Below, in pieces: positions 1 to 11,897 of a stretch of 64,000 nt of DNA. The DNA lies in assembly GCA_037367405.1 (NCBI GenBank), contig JAZKJV010008883.1:1054001-1118000 (forward strand), given 5' to 3'. Position numbers and translations under genes: made by a program. Position 1 is the first letter of the stretch. Each line of letters starts with the position of its first letter. The notes under the pieces are model-generated. The model was not told where the DNA came from, did no database searches, and saw only the letters and a program-made list of their open reading frames with translations. The stretch is from Ottelia alismoides. Its lineage: Eukaryota; Streptophyta; Magnoliopsida; Alismatales; Hydrocharitaceae.

Positions 1-1830
1 TTTCTAGTATTCATACCCTATCTAAAATATATGAATATTACTCATTTTGATCGTCGTTCTGAGATGATCGAAACAAGATATTGTAACGTAAATTGGAGAT
101 TTGAGGTACGAGTACCGAGGACTTTGGTTTCCAAATAAAAATAAAGAGTTTTGATTTTTTAAAAAAACTATAGTTGTGACATCAGCAAGTTGACATCAAC
201 AAGCTGACATCGGGTTGCTGATGTCATCCTAATGTCAACAAGTGGCTTCTTTTTTTACATCGTTGGAAGCCCCCTCTCTTCTCATCTTCATCTTATTTTT
301 CTTTCCCAATTTCTCATTCTTACTCCACTATTTGCTTCTCAAATCCTTTCCAAACTTCTTCAATCTATCCAGCCAAGAGCTGCATCTATTTTTTTCTCCT
401 CTATTTTTTATGGAACTCCATGTTGTCTTCCCTCCAAAGATGATGTTGTTGCTCCATGCAGCAGTTGCCTACTACTTTGATTGAGCAGTTGCTGCTGCCC
501 TTTGATTTCTTGAAATTGCTGCAAGCAATGAGATGTTGGAGTTGTTATTCTTCCCTCATGCTGGAACCTCCAAATCAGTCCCTTACTACATGAACCTTAT
601 GTTTAAGTGATAATAGATAATAATCTATATATGGATCATTAACTAATATATATATATAATTATAAGTATGGAAAAATATTGGGGTAATGGGTGTCCATGG
701 GGCATACATACAGAACAAGTTGAAAACTATTTACCACACAAGTAGTGGTAAATTTTAAATATCAATGTCGTTTTACTTGTTTTCTTTTGGATACATTAAA
801 TTACTTGTTATTATTTTTATCATGTTGGAATATACACAACATCCGTTGACGCATTCTTGTTTCTTGCATGTTTGACAAGCAACAAGCATGCGTTGCAGTA
901 GCTGATTGATGATATCGAGCATCCGCTACTATACTAGACGGTACAATTGTTAAATATTTGTTAGTCTTTACAATTAATAATGTATAAATGCTTTTCTTTT
1001 ATTCTGTCACTTTTTGGGAATACATGTACATGATGTAATATTCTCTTTGTTATATGATATATATATGGAAATTAATGAAATGCAATTTGCTAGCACTTAT
1101 TGTTAATCATGTGGTAGTTATATTGATTCTGAAAGTCAAATGCGAAACGTGAAAAAATCCTCGTGAATTTCATGTTATTTAATGTGATCCTTATTGAATG
1201 TAATACTGCATATGCTGTGTAAACAGGTGCCCGGATCCGAGGGCGTCACTCCCAATAGAATATTTAGAAAAATCAAGAAATACTAAGAAATCCGAAAGAA
1301 CTAGTTAGGATGAGAATTAGAAAAGGTGATAAACATAAAAGTTGTTGATCTCGATGAGATCTAAAACTTCCATATAGAAATCAATGAGAAAAGAAGTCAT
1401 CTACACATAGATAAAAATTAATTACATATTAAAACAATAAAAACAATTTTTCTTTTTATTTTCTTGTCGTTTTTTTTTGCATTTTTGAATTAGGTTTTAT
1501 GTTAAAAATATTTATATACAATATTGAACTAATTTTTATTTGATTTTTACTGATAAATAAATACGTAGAATAATAGCACAATAATAGGGTTATATAATAT
1601 ATATTAATTAGAGTCAATTATCCACAATACATAAAAACACAATTAATGTTAACTGTCATTGAATCTTGGTGACAAACTTAAGCAAGAGAGATAATAATAC
1701 AATACTGATAATTCTGGGATTTATCAAAGGGCCACCAAAGCTGTTGACTTATGCATTTACTTTCTCAGTTACATGATCCAAAAGTGAGTTTCTTTTATTA
1801 CAGTTTTGTATGGGTACAACCAAGCTCATG
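1..1830. other. AT-rich intergenic DNA, no gene recognised
   Basis: I see no protein family, RNA gene or transposon end that I can name here. The short open frames near 232-484 overlap in two frames, are rich in Leu/Phe/Ser and look like chance frames in a pyrimidine-rich strand. A small inverted repeat lies at 178-226, where GACATCAGCAA is mirrored by TTGCTGATGTC, with further GACATCA-like words between the arms. The rest is AT-rich with short TA runs. Confidence 0.5.
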
Positions 1831-1837
1831 TTTAATT

Positions 1838-3003
1838 AAGGACATGTCAACCCGCATAGATGGAACGAATTGCTACGTGGTTTGACAAAGGAGTACATGG
1901 AGCTATTGAGGATATTGTAGTTTGTGGATGCCCTTTTCTTGGTGATCTTCAATAGCGAGGGGCATCACTATTCATCATAATTGGTGGCTTAGATCTGCAT
2001 TCAACTATTGAGGCTTCTTTATTTGCTTTCATGACCTCCAGAGCCCAATCTTGGGTGCTTCAAGACCATATTTTACGAGACATTGGGATATATAGTATAT
2101 ATTCTGATTTTCTAAATGTTTTTGGCAGCATACGTTTTACACTTTCATCTTTCGATCTTACCTATTTCGCTAACAAGTTTACCATCCCCCTTAAAGCTCA
2201 GAGTGCTTTGACGAGTTCTCTTTTTAGCAAAATTGTTAAAGAAATAGAAGTTGAGTTTGGCATTACTATTAGACAAAAATAATTTTCTATTATTTACAAG
2301 CTGACCATGCTCAAGATTTCCTTCTTGCCATTCCTATTGAGGGTCTTATAATGCATATGTCACCCATTGAATATCGTACCATTCTCTAGTTTACCTTATG
2401 ATTCAATTATTTCCAGCAGATGAGGCTCGTCCACTATACCACAAATCCTGCCTAATTGCTTTTTGAGAGCATGCAGTTCATTGTTGTGAACTCACATGTT
2501 TTAAATATAAACATGATTTTGTCTGGGATAACCTTTATGATGTACTCAGACATGTTGGGGTTGCTTCAAAGAAAGAAGTATCTGTGAATTTTCTGACTGA
2601 TCCATAGGAGGGGATATCGACACGCAGACCAACAGATGTTTTAATATTTGGATGGGCTCGAGGGAAACATGCATGTGTTGATTTAACCGGAGATTCTCCA
2701 TTGGTAAGTATGATAAGGAGCGATTTTATTGCATGATACGCTTCACGGAAAGTTGCCTAAGCTAAAGTTGCAAAGCATGAGAAGGCTTGTATTGACAATC
2801 AACATGTATTCATCACTTTTGGTTTTGATACATTTGGGTTCTTGGCAACTGAAGCAGTAGAGATCCTCAAGAGGGTCCAAAACATTTTGCATACAATGTT
2901 ATGGCTCCTAGATCTATAGATATGTATTTCAAAGAATTGAATTCACCATCGAAAAGGGATTGACGGTGCAGCTTGTTGCAAGTCTCCCATCAATCTTTAT
3001 GTA
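1838..3003 (+). pseudogene. Decayed member of a widespread uncharacterised plant repeat-protein family
   Basis: Translating the plus strand in shifting frames gives blocks that I recognise from a large plant protein family of unknown function, often auto-annotated under unrelated names. They are, in order: a block around ILRDIGI/SDFLNVFGSIRFTL (about 2060-2140), FLLAIPIEGLIMHMSPIEYRTI (about 2310-2390), VNFLTDP (about 2585-2607), RPTDVLIFGWARGKHACVDLTG (about 2628-2693) and VAKHEKACIDNQHVF followed by FGFDTFGFLATEAVEILKRVQN (about 2767-2885). The blocks keep the expected order. They are separated by frameshifts and in-frame stops, for example TAG directly after the LTDP block, so no product is possible. 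Family membership is from memory of the motifs; no biochemical role is known to me. The longest intact piece is an 83-codon frame at 2031-2282. No promoter or intron structure could be defined. Confidence 0.6.
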
Positions 3004-3239
3004 ATATTAACCATTGAAATGAAATGAACAATGTACTTGGTACTTATCTAGATATTCATTATTATCACTTGGTATTTACCAATGAATAAGCTAAGTCATC
3101 GCTATATATTATAGTCTTTTAATTTAGTAACACTTATTGTTAATCGTTGTTATATAAGTGTAGCCTAAGGCATCATTTGTTGTAGTTACAAACCTATGTA
3201 TGAAAATGGATACGGATATATATATATAGAGAGAGAGAG

Positions 3240-3396
3240 AGAGGAGTAATCCTATGAGAGCCAAAACATGTGATAGCATGAGAGCATGCATTCTGGACCA
3301 CATGATTCATCTAGGAGAGAGAAGACAGAATCATGTGGTCCATAATGCATGCTCTCATGCTCTCACATTTTTTTGCTCTCATAAGATCACTCCTCT
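3240..3396. repeat. Foldback MITE, copy 1
   Basis: A 157-bp near-perfect hairpin. The left arm has GAGGAGTAATCCTATGAGAG and the right arm is its imperfect reverse complement, ending GATCACTCCTCT. The inner arms share GAGCATGCATTCTGGACCAC with its complement. It is flanked by GA and TA microsatellites, so the target duplication cannot be read with certainty; a TA duplication is plausible. A second copy lies at 4132-4303. The termini and TA context would suit a Tc1/mariner (Stowaway-like) MITE, but that class is inference. Confidence 0.75.
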
Positions 3397-3712
3397 ATAT
3401 ATATATATATAGGACTTATCTAGAGGGCTCTATGTCCATTAACGTCTTAATGAGCACCAATTCTAGGCCATACACGTGTATTGGCAATAACTATATTTCT
3501 AATTATAGGCTACCACGTATTTAACAATTAATATATTTCTTATTATAGAAGGAGAATATGTTACGGATGTTCTTGCCTTACTGACCATTACTTTGTTATT
3601 ACCGCTCTCATAATAGTCACTGCTTGAGAATCGTACACATATTACTGAACATGTGATATATGACATAGATATATACATTATTGAACACGGAATAATAATT
3701 TACTTAAGAATT

Positions 3713-3713
<1 letters not shown>

Positions 3714-3792
<79 letters not shown>
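3714..3792. repeat. Compound microsatellite (CA)n(TA)n
   Basis: About 28 uninterrupted CA units run from 3714 to 3769, directly followed by about 11 TA units. It lies between the two MITE copies in AT-rich DNA. Such a tract is expected to be highly length-polymorphic. Confidence 0.95.
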
Positions 3793-4131
3793 TACTTGAG
3801 TATCATGTCTAAATTACTGAATTCTATTCAAAATAATAATACATATGAAAACTACTGACCATTTGTTATAAATTTACTAACTTCACAATAAGCACTTACT
3901 TGACCCGTGTATGTATATTACTGAATTCTGTACCATATAATAAAATGAATGTAAATTACTGACCATTGTTTATGTATTACTGATCTCGTAACAACTATTT
4001 ACTTACCTTTGTGTGTGTATGTGTATATTACTAACCTGAGTATTTGGATCTCAATTTTCTATAATAAATCATCGATTTGAACATTTTCTTTCCAAAACAT
4101 GATAAATAAATATATATATATATATGTACGT

Positions 4132-4303
4132 AGAGGGGTGATCCTATGAGAGCCAAAAGTTATGAGAGCATGAGAGCATGCATTCTGGACCACATGATTC
4201 AAATAGTAGAGAGAAGACCATGAGAGAGAAGACAGAATCATGTGGTCCAGAATACATGCTCTCATACTCTCGCAGGTTTTGGCTCTCATAGGATCATTCC
4301 TCT
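4132..4303. repeat. Foldback MITE, copy 2
   Basis: A 172-bp hairpin of the same family as the copy at 3240-3396. The left end reads AGAGGGGTGATCCTATGAGA and the right end TCATAGGATCATTCCTCT. The extra length comes from a short duplication of the loop (GAGAGAAGAC occurs twice near 4210-4235). It is flanked by TA-rich DNA on both sides, consistent with a TA target preference. Confidence 0.75.
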
Positions 4304-5165
4304 ATATATGTATATGTATATGTATACGTATACGTATATGTATATGCATATGTATATGTACCCACTTACCATATTCAAAAAATCAGGAAATACGGATCTG
4401 TATCTAGCTTATGATCGAATCTCAATCCGAATTAAGATATAAAAATTTTAAAAAGCTTGGACATGAAAATAAATATGATTTTAGCCAAAAATGTTGGATT
4501 TGAATTCGGATTTCGGAATTTATAGGTTTAATCTTTTTCTCTTTCCACAATCCCAATTTCTCACCCCAAGAGACACAGGTTTTCACATGTATCTTGAAGT
4601 TTCTAATTCCCACCGATGCCCTTTATTTTAAATATATTCCATAAATGGAATCAAATGACCAACTTCCCGTTAAAATAAGAATTTTCAAGAAAAGAATATA
4701 CTAAGTATAGAGTTTACAATACGGTTGATTTATCCCCATGAGAAGGCGAGAGCTCGAAGGCAAGCCTGCGGCCCTCCCTCTAAGCACTCGACTCGACTTC
4801 CTCAACCCTCCCATCCAACCATAGTCATCCTTGGCGACATAAGCTTCTTCCCTGATGTGGAGGTGACAACTTGGACGTATTATTCAAATGTACTATAACA
4901 CCCCCTCTTTCTTTGCTATACAAAGATTATTATACTTATGCCCCTACAAAGATATTAGAATCGCATTTTTACCCTTAATCTTTCCTTAATTTACTTCATG
5001 ACTCATGCTAAACTTTTCAATTTATGCTTTTGCCCATTTTGGTGGGATAAATGTAAGATAATGGTTAATTATTTATTATCATTCATGATAAATTGGTTCG
5101 TGAAATAAGTGACAGTTATTGTGAAATAGTTGGACGAATTCATGGTTCGAAAGAGTAGAGATAAG
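4304..5165. other. Anonymous DNA 5' of copia element 1
   Basis: No gene recognised. A run of alternating TATATG/TACGTATA words follows the MITE at 4303-4360. Near 4893 the sequence ATAACACCCCCTC resembles the first bases of some gypsy LTRs, but I found no partner. The copia element is inserted at the right edge. Confidence 0.4.
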
Positions 5166-5170
5166 GGTTC

Positions 5171-5320
5171 TGTGGAAAGTTTGATTAGAATTTTTTATTC
5201 TCATTAAACTCCCTAATCCTCCTTATATAATAAAGGATTAGGGTTAGGATTAACAAAAAGAGGACCCCACTGAGATCAAATACCCAAAATATCATTTTCC
5301 CCATAACTTTATTCTCAACA
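5171..5320 (-). repeat. Copia 1 3' LTR
   Basis: 150 bp, TG...CA, with GGTTC outside it. It aligns base by base with 10277-10426 but differs at more than a tenth of positions by eye. Confidence 0.93.
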
Positions 5321-5420
5321 CTCCCCTTCAAGCTGGAGCATATAAATCATACATGCTCAGCTTGTTACAACATTTCTCGAACTGGACCCATGCTAATGGC
5401 TTTGTAAATATATCTGCAGC

Positions 5421-8400
5421 CTACTCTGTAGATGGAACGCCTTGTGTGAGTAATGGTCCTTTTTGTATGAGATCTCTTGTGTAATGACAATCGATTTCCA
5501 CATGTTTTGTTCGCTCATGAAACATGGGATTGTTTGCAATGTACATTGTTGCTTGATTGTCACATCTTAGTTCCATAATGTCCTTAGACCTGACATGGAG
5601 GTCAGTTAGTACAGACTTGACCCACATGAGTTCAGTTGTTGATTGTGCCATGGCTCTATATTCGCTTTTAGCAATGGATCGTGCTTGCTTCTTGCTTTTC
5701 CATGTGATTATGTTTCCTCCTAGATATGTGCAAAACCCTATGGTAGATTTTCTATCTTGAAAGCATCCTCCGTAGTCTACATCAGAATAGGTCACAAGGT
5801 TGAGGTTGCCTCCTTACGAAATAATAGTCCTTTCCCAGGTGACTGCTTCATGTATCGAAGGACCATCATGCAAGCCTCAAAGTGATTTACAGTGGGAGAG
5901 TCCATAAACTGGCTTAGTCTTCCTACTGCCATAGAAATATATGGACGAGTGATAGTGAGATAAAGCAGTTTGCCAACTAGGCATCTGTATCTACCAGCAT
6001 CCTCTGTTGCTCCTTACTTGAAGATTCGTCCTTTAGGATCCATAGGGATATGTGCTGGCTTACAGCCAAGCATCCCTATTTCTGTCAGCAGATCAGTGGA
6101 ATATTTCCGTTGAGACATAACCAACCCATGCCTTGATCTATCTAATATCTCAATCCCCAAGAAATATCGCAATGGTCCAAATCCCATAATCACAAACTGT
6201 TCTGCAAGGTGCTTCTTTACTCTGGCAATTTCTTCATAATCATCTCTTGTAAAGATGATGTCATCAACATACACCAGCATTGTTATTGTGCCCTTTGAGC
6301 TCCTTTTTATGAACAAGGAGTGATCGGATGATGACCTTGTGAATACAATCACATATAATGCTTCTGACAGTTTGTGAAACCAGGCTCGAGGACTCTGTTT
6401 CAACCCATAAATTACCTTGTATAAAATACATACCTTCTGACACTCCCCTTGTCGCTCGAATACAGGTGGTTGTTGCATATAGACGACCTTATGAAGATCA
6501 CCATATAGAAAGACATTTTTGACATCTAGTTGATGTAATGGCCAATCCAACTGAACAACGACAACAAGAAGAATTCGTGTCGTGGACAGACGAGCGACTA
6601 GTGAAAATGTATCGAAGAAATTAATGCCATAGGTTTGAGTAAACCCTTTAGCAACCAAGCCAGCCTTGTAGCGTGCAATAGAGCTGTATGGGTTGTACTT
6701 TACAGTGAAGACCCACTTGGAGCCGACGATTCGTCTATTTGCCAGAGAATCCACTAGTATCCAAGTATTTCTCGACTCCAGATCTGACATCTCCTCTTTC
6801 ATTGCTTGATACCAGTAGGGATCTGTTAAGGCATCAATGTGGTTCTTCGGGAGACAATTTCTGAGACAGCTGTGCAAAATTCTTACAGGCTGGAGTAAGC
6901 CTGAAGAGGGACATTACTATAGAGATCGGGTGCTTTGTACGATAGACAAACGAACACTGTTGAGCTGGGTGACGTAGAGCTATCGGGAGTTCCGTCAGGT
7001 TATCTGCAATGACATTAGTTTCTAAATTCTGAGTAGGGGAGCATACATGAGGAGGTGGCACTGGCTTAGAGGGGGAAGTGGGAGATGGTTGAGGAGTTGG
7101 AACTGGTAAGGGGAAGGTGGGGTTCCCTACGGAGATATTTGGTGGGGGAATATTAGTGGTTGATGCTGAGAAATAAGGGATTGACTCGAAGAAGGTGACA
7201 TCTGCGCTTACAAAATGTTTACATAATCGTGTGTCGAAACATCGATATCATTTTTGATTTGTAGCATGCCCTATAAAAACACATTTGACGGCACGTGCAG
7301 CAAGCTTATCTCTGTCAGGTGCATGAAGATGAACAAATGCAGTACACCCAAAAACCCTTGGTTGGATATGATAGATGGGTTTTCCAGGAAAAAGTATCTC
7401 AATAGGGATTTGTTCATGTAGAGATGTAGATGGCATTCTATTAATAAGAAATGTAGTTGTTAAGACTGCATCACCCCAATAGAGTGATGGGACATTATAA
7501 GTAAGAAGTAATGTGCATGCGATATCTAGAATGTAGCAATGTTTACGTTCGGTGACACCGTTTTGTTGAGAAGTGTGGGGACTGGTTGTCTGGTGCACAA
7601 TGTCTTGATTAGAGAGAAGGCTTTGCAAGTCATGAGATAAGAACTCTTGTCCATTATTGGAACGAAAGGTTTTGATTGTCCGTCCAAATTGAGTTTTTAT
7701 TTCGGCGATGTATCGAGTAATGAAACTATTAACATTCGATTTGTTTTTCAAAAGAAATATACATGCTACTCGAGAAAATTCATCAATGAGGACAAGATAA
7801 TAATGATGACATAGTTGATCAGGATACCGACTGAGACCCAAATATCCATGTGAACTAAATCAAAAATATCAATAGAATGTTGGTTACCAGAGGACGGAAA
7901 TATAGCACAGTGATTCTTCCCAACCTGACAAGTGTTGCAGGTGATAGTACTCATGGTGGACAGGTGTGGGATAAGACGACGAAGTTTGTGGACTGAAGGA
8001 TGACCTAAACATTGATGCCAAAGAGTGGTGGATGATCATCCCATAGAACTCCTGGAATAAGCGACCATGACAGAGGGGTGTTAAAAGTGGTAGACGCCCC
8101 CTTCTTCACGACCCGTACCAATCGTTCTCCAAGTCAGTTTGTCCTGAAAAACACAAGTAGTAGCATCAAAAATTGCTCGGCAGCGAAGTTCTTTACACAT
8201 TTGGCTGACCGAGAGCAGACTAAGTGAGAAATCTGGAACTAATAGAACATTATTCAACTCAATTGTAAGGGTAAGATGCACATCCCTAACACCTGTAATC
8301 GGTGACGATCTCCCATCAGCGACTTGAACAGTCTTTCCTGTCTGGGTTGTTCTAAGTTTCCGGAGGAGGCGTGGATCTCCACACAAGTGGGTGGAGGCCC

Positions 8401-9471
8401 CCGTATCAATAAGCCATTGCGAGTGATTATGATGGTTAGCTGAGGCAAGAACCATACCTATCTAGGAGATAGCGGCAATATCTCCTGGAGTTGTGGCCTC
8501 ATCGGGGTTCATCTGCGATAGCCGCTGTATGAGATCCTCAAAGTCCTTATGAGGTATTTCGATTGATCCTCCTTCGATGTCTGTAGTCGCAACTCGAGTC
8601 GATGATCCTGGACGTCCATGTTTGCTATAGCATACAGCTTCAGTATGCCCTAATTTGTGACAGAATGAGCATTGTATTGGTGATCGTCCTCATCCTAGTG
8701 AGTGACGACCGCATCCTCTGCCCTTGTAGTGACATCTGAAGCCTCATCCGGATGCCGCGAGAGCCATTGTTTGGCTCATAGTTTCTGTAGAAGGGGTCCG
8801 AGGAGTCGGTAGTCGGCACAATGTGCTGTAAGCTTCTTTCATAGTTGGAAAGTGATCACCAGACCCTGAGGGGCTGCAAATGTATGATCCAATCCACCAA
8901 GGAAGATCATAGTTTCCATATTCTATCGATGTTGTCGTTGCGTGGAACATGTGAATAGAGGGGCACATACGTTGTAGCTGTAACAAGAGATTTGAGGGCG
9001 GAAAAATATTCTGATAACGGCCATCCGTTCTGTCGCATATGCATCAAATCATGAAATGATTGACATATTTTGATAGAATTTTTGTCTTATCCATAGGTGG
9101 CTAACAATGATTTCCACATGTCATGCACACTATCATAGTAGACTAACTCTTGGGTGATCTTATCAATGAAACTAACCATTATCCACGAGCTTACCATGCC
9201 GTTATCTTTGACCCAAGTAGCATATTTATCAACCTTGGTGATTGGTTCTTCGAGAAGGATGTGTTCTTTATCATAACCTCGAACAATCATCAGAAAAACC
9301 CGAGACCACATAGAGTAGTTCGTGGCATCTAATTTTGGAATAGATCCAAAGGAGGGCATTTTTTAATGACCACCTCCATAGATTTCTGATGTATTGACCT
9401 TGGATGCCATAAGTCCTTCTGCCGTCAATCTTCAGCGAGATTTTAGTGCACTGATAGTACCTTGTTGCCAC
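5421..9471 (-). pseudogene. Copia 1 gag-pol polyprotein, broken
   Basis: Read on the minus strand, fragments in the expected order cover a whole copia polyprotein. Gag starts near 9471 (MATRYYQ) with the KLDATNYSMWSR block at 9330-9290. The CCHC knuckle CSFCHKLGHTEAVC lies near 8630-8672, the protease motif LIDTGAS near 8400-8420, and the integrase core with NGVTERKH near 7540-7565. The RT has SKWVFTVKYN, VKNVFLYGDLH, the catalytic YVDD at 6260-6271, and FLGIEI. RNase H has DYGGCFQDRKSTIGF and LRCDNQATMYIANNP. The polyprotein would package RNA, process itself, reverse-transcribe and integrate. Here it is split into at least seven pieces by frameshifts and stops (for example between 8081 and 7954 and between 6014 and 5795), so no functional product is expected. 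Confidence 0.9.
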
Positions 9472-9529
9472 CTATTTCATTTTTTGTGTCGATTGTGTCT
9501 CTCTCCCCTTATATAATTTTTTATTACAT

Positions 9530-10276
9530 TACAACATACATTCGGAACGCATAGTACATATGAATGTAAAGGGAAAAAATGTAATGCCAGATTTGGTTGT
9601 GTTGATGTCAGATCCGGCCCGATTAGTGGCCGGACTTGTGGAGCCAGATCAGGGTCATCACGCGCGCAGAATCCGTAGTCGACTTGATGGAGAGGAAAGA
9701 GGGCTAGGGCACCTAGAGCGTGGCCATAGACGATAGCAGTCGTCAGGGCAGGGGCGTCTGGGCCTGAAGGATTGCTGGGGCGTGTAGTGCATGGAGCAGA
9801 GAAGCTGGATCATGGAGCACCTGGACAGAGGTCTGGGGCGGATCTGGGGCGTGGGGTGAAGAGCGGCTGGAGCGTGGAGCTTGGGCCGGCTAGGTTGGGG
9901 GACGCCTGGGGCATTGGGCGTGAGGCAACGCGGGGTTGGAGCGGTGGGGGCGTGGGGCTATAAGGCTCAGGAAAGGCAGGGGTGTGGGATCGCGCGTGCG
10001 GTGCTAGGTTGGAGGTGGAGGGAGGCGGGATCGGGGTTGAAGGCGGCGCTGGAGGGAGCCGGGATCGAGGCTGAAGGCGGCGTTGGGTTGGAGGCATGGG
10101 GCTGAAGGCGATAATGGAGGGAGGCAGGTTCGGGGATGGAGGGAGCCGAGATCTGGGCTGAAGGTGGGGCATAGAGGCTGATGGGAGGCGGGATCGGGGC
10201 TGGAGGAAGGTGGCGATGCAACCGAGGGAAGAGGGGGCGCAGATCCCTAGGTCAAAACCTAGGGCTCTGAGTACCA
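9530..10276 (-). other. GC-rich, repetitive leader of copia 1 with PBS
   Basis: Untranslated leader between the 5' LTR and gag. It is strikingly GC-rich compared with the rest of the element. It carries degenerate tandem units of roughly 30-45 bp built on GGAGGGAGCCGGGATCGGG and GCTGAAGGCG (about 10010-10215). A 155-codon frame begins at the LTR/PBS junction (ATG at 10277-10275) and encodes a Pro/Ser/Arg-rich repeat with LQPRSRLPP. Composition alone explains it, so I do not call it a gene. The primer-binding site is at 10264-10276. Confidence 0.7.
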
Positions 10277-10426
10277 TGTGGAAAGTTTGATTAGAATTCT
10301 CTATTCTCGTTAGACTCCCTAATCCTCCTTATAATATAGAGGATTAGGGTTAGGGTTTATAGAAGGAGGATCCCACTGAGGTCAAATACCCAAAATACCA
10401 TTTTCCTCAAAACTTTATTCTCAGCA
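10277..10426 (-). repeat. Copia 1 5' LTR
   Basis: 150 bp beginning TGTGGAAAG and ending CTCAGCA, followed by the GGTTC target duplication at 10427-10431. It is the 5' LTR in element orientation, since the primer-binding site abuts it. Confidence 0.93.
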
Positions 10427-11897
10427 GGTTCCATTGTCTCAAGATAAAGCAGCCCCTCGAAAGAAAGCCCTAGGTCCTTTTTTGGACACATCCTTATTGT
10501 CGTATGCACCATGACCCAAACAATCTTCTAATTTGATCGATCAAGTTAGCAAGGATAAGTCACGACTTTTTGGCCCTCGCCGTTGCCTTTTGTTTTCTAA
10601 CTCGGGATTCTTTTGAAGGGTTCAAAATGCGGTATGGTTTGTAAATGATCCAAGACAAATGCATATATTGTAGGGTGCATAAATATGAATAAATTATGAA
10701 TAAATTACGGAAAATTACAAAAATGTAACCCTTCATTTTGAACAATAAAGTGTCATTAACGAAGACCATCAACAAGTTATTCAATGTTGGTCCAATGTTG
10801 CAAAAAGGACTAAACTGCATGGAGATTATATAATTCCCTCTCTTTTTATGTATCTTAATGTTGGTTAATTAACTTCAACAAATTATATAATTATTTATTT
10901 AAATAATTTGTAATATTTATAAATTAGGTCATTGATTAAAATGAATCATATTCAATGATGCATAATATAATTTAGATCATATTTACATTTATATTGGAAT
11001 GTGAATTTAATTCACATAAATAATACAATTCATGAATCATATTCACAAATAAGTCTCCAAATAATAATGTGGATCATATCCATACTATTTAGAAAATTAT
11101 TGTGGATAACAATATCCATATTAAATTTATCATGGATAATTAAATCCAATTTAATTACCGATCCTAACAATTGGATTTTTTTTCTTTCATAACAGTCCAT
11201 GAACTATTTCAAAGATAGTGTACCTCTCTGCATATACTTAGAGATATGTCTTGGATATTGAGATTCAATCTCCTATCCAAATATAAAAGACATCTCAGTG
11301 TTGTTTCATCATATCAGATAAAGTAACTTATCTTGTCATTATACTTGAATCTAATTTAGAACAATGTCCAACATTTGGACTAAGATAGGATAACTAGTTC
11401 ATTAAGAGGAGCCATTAAAGTTCGAAAGTTTCACCACTCACTCGAATGGAAGTATCATGGTATACAATTAGTTTAAGATCACACCACCCAGGAGTTTTCT
11501 AATATATGTACATCTTGCATACTGAAAGACCATGATTAAACATGAAGTTCTGATCTCATTTGAATTTTCTTCTTCAAAGTTTTATCATTAAGTTTCTCAT
11601 TTGATCATCGGAGTTGGTATCAATCATATACTTTCCAAAAGCATATATCAAACTACAAATCCTATTTTGTTTCCAAAACAAGATGGCCATCGATGGAATT
11701 TGATTTATCCAAAAATCTCATGAGTAAGCTCCTGCCTACCTGTTTAGTAGTGAACATGTATGATTTATTTGAGAGACTGTATCACTTATATGCCTTCATA
11801 TAAACACCAGCATACAGGTGTATAAACCACGATTAGGCCATCAACCTAATTGTTTTTCAAATGTAAATACTCAGACATATAGTGATATATATATATA
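10427..11897. other. AT-rich DNA, no gene recognised
   Basis: A short open stretch after the copia duplication (VPLSQDKAAPRKKALGPF, about 10429-10482) is not a family I know. About 11430-11550 resembles 25105-25230, with shared words such as ATGGAA...CATGGTATA and a GATC.CACC block. A dispersed repeat, perhaps an old LTR, is therefore present at both sites. Otherwise low-complexity AT-rich sequence. Confidence 0.4.

Larger units (their letters stand above)
5171..10426 (-). mobile_element. Ty1/copia LTR retrotransposon 1, full length but decayed
   Basis: Complete element structure on the minus strand. The two 150-bp LTRs (5171-5320 and 10277-10426) both begin TGTGGAAAG and end CA. A perfect 5-bp target duplication, GGTTC, is at 5166-5170 and 10427-10431. 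Just inside the right (5') LTR the strand reads TGGTACTCAGAGC, an initiator-Met tRNA primer-binding site with one extra base. Just inside the left (3') LTR is a purine tract, GAAGGGGAG. The order of domains on the minus strand is gag, zinc knuckle, protease, integrase, RT, RNase H, which is the copia order. Short LTRs and this tail sequence suit the Ale-type lineage (inference). Many LTR differences and broken frames make it an old, immobile copy. Confidence 0.95.

Noticed and set aside
9772..10221. GC-rich overlapping frames on both strands
   Set aside because: Low-complexity frames forced by GC-rich tandem repeats in the copia 1 leader.
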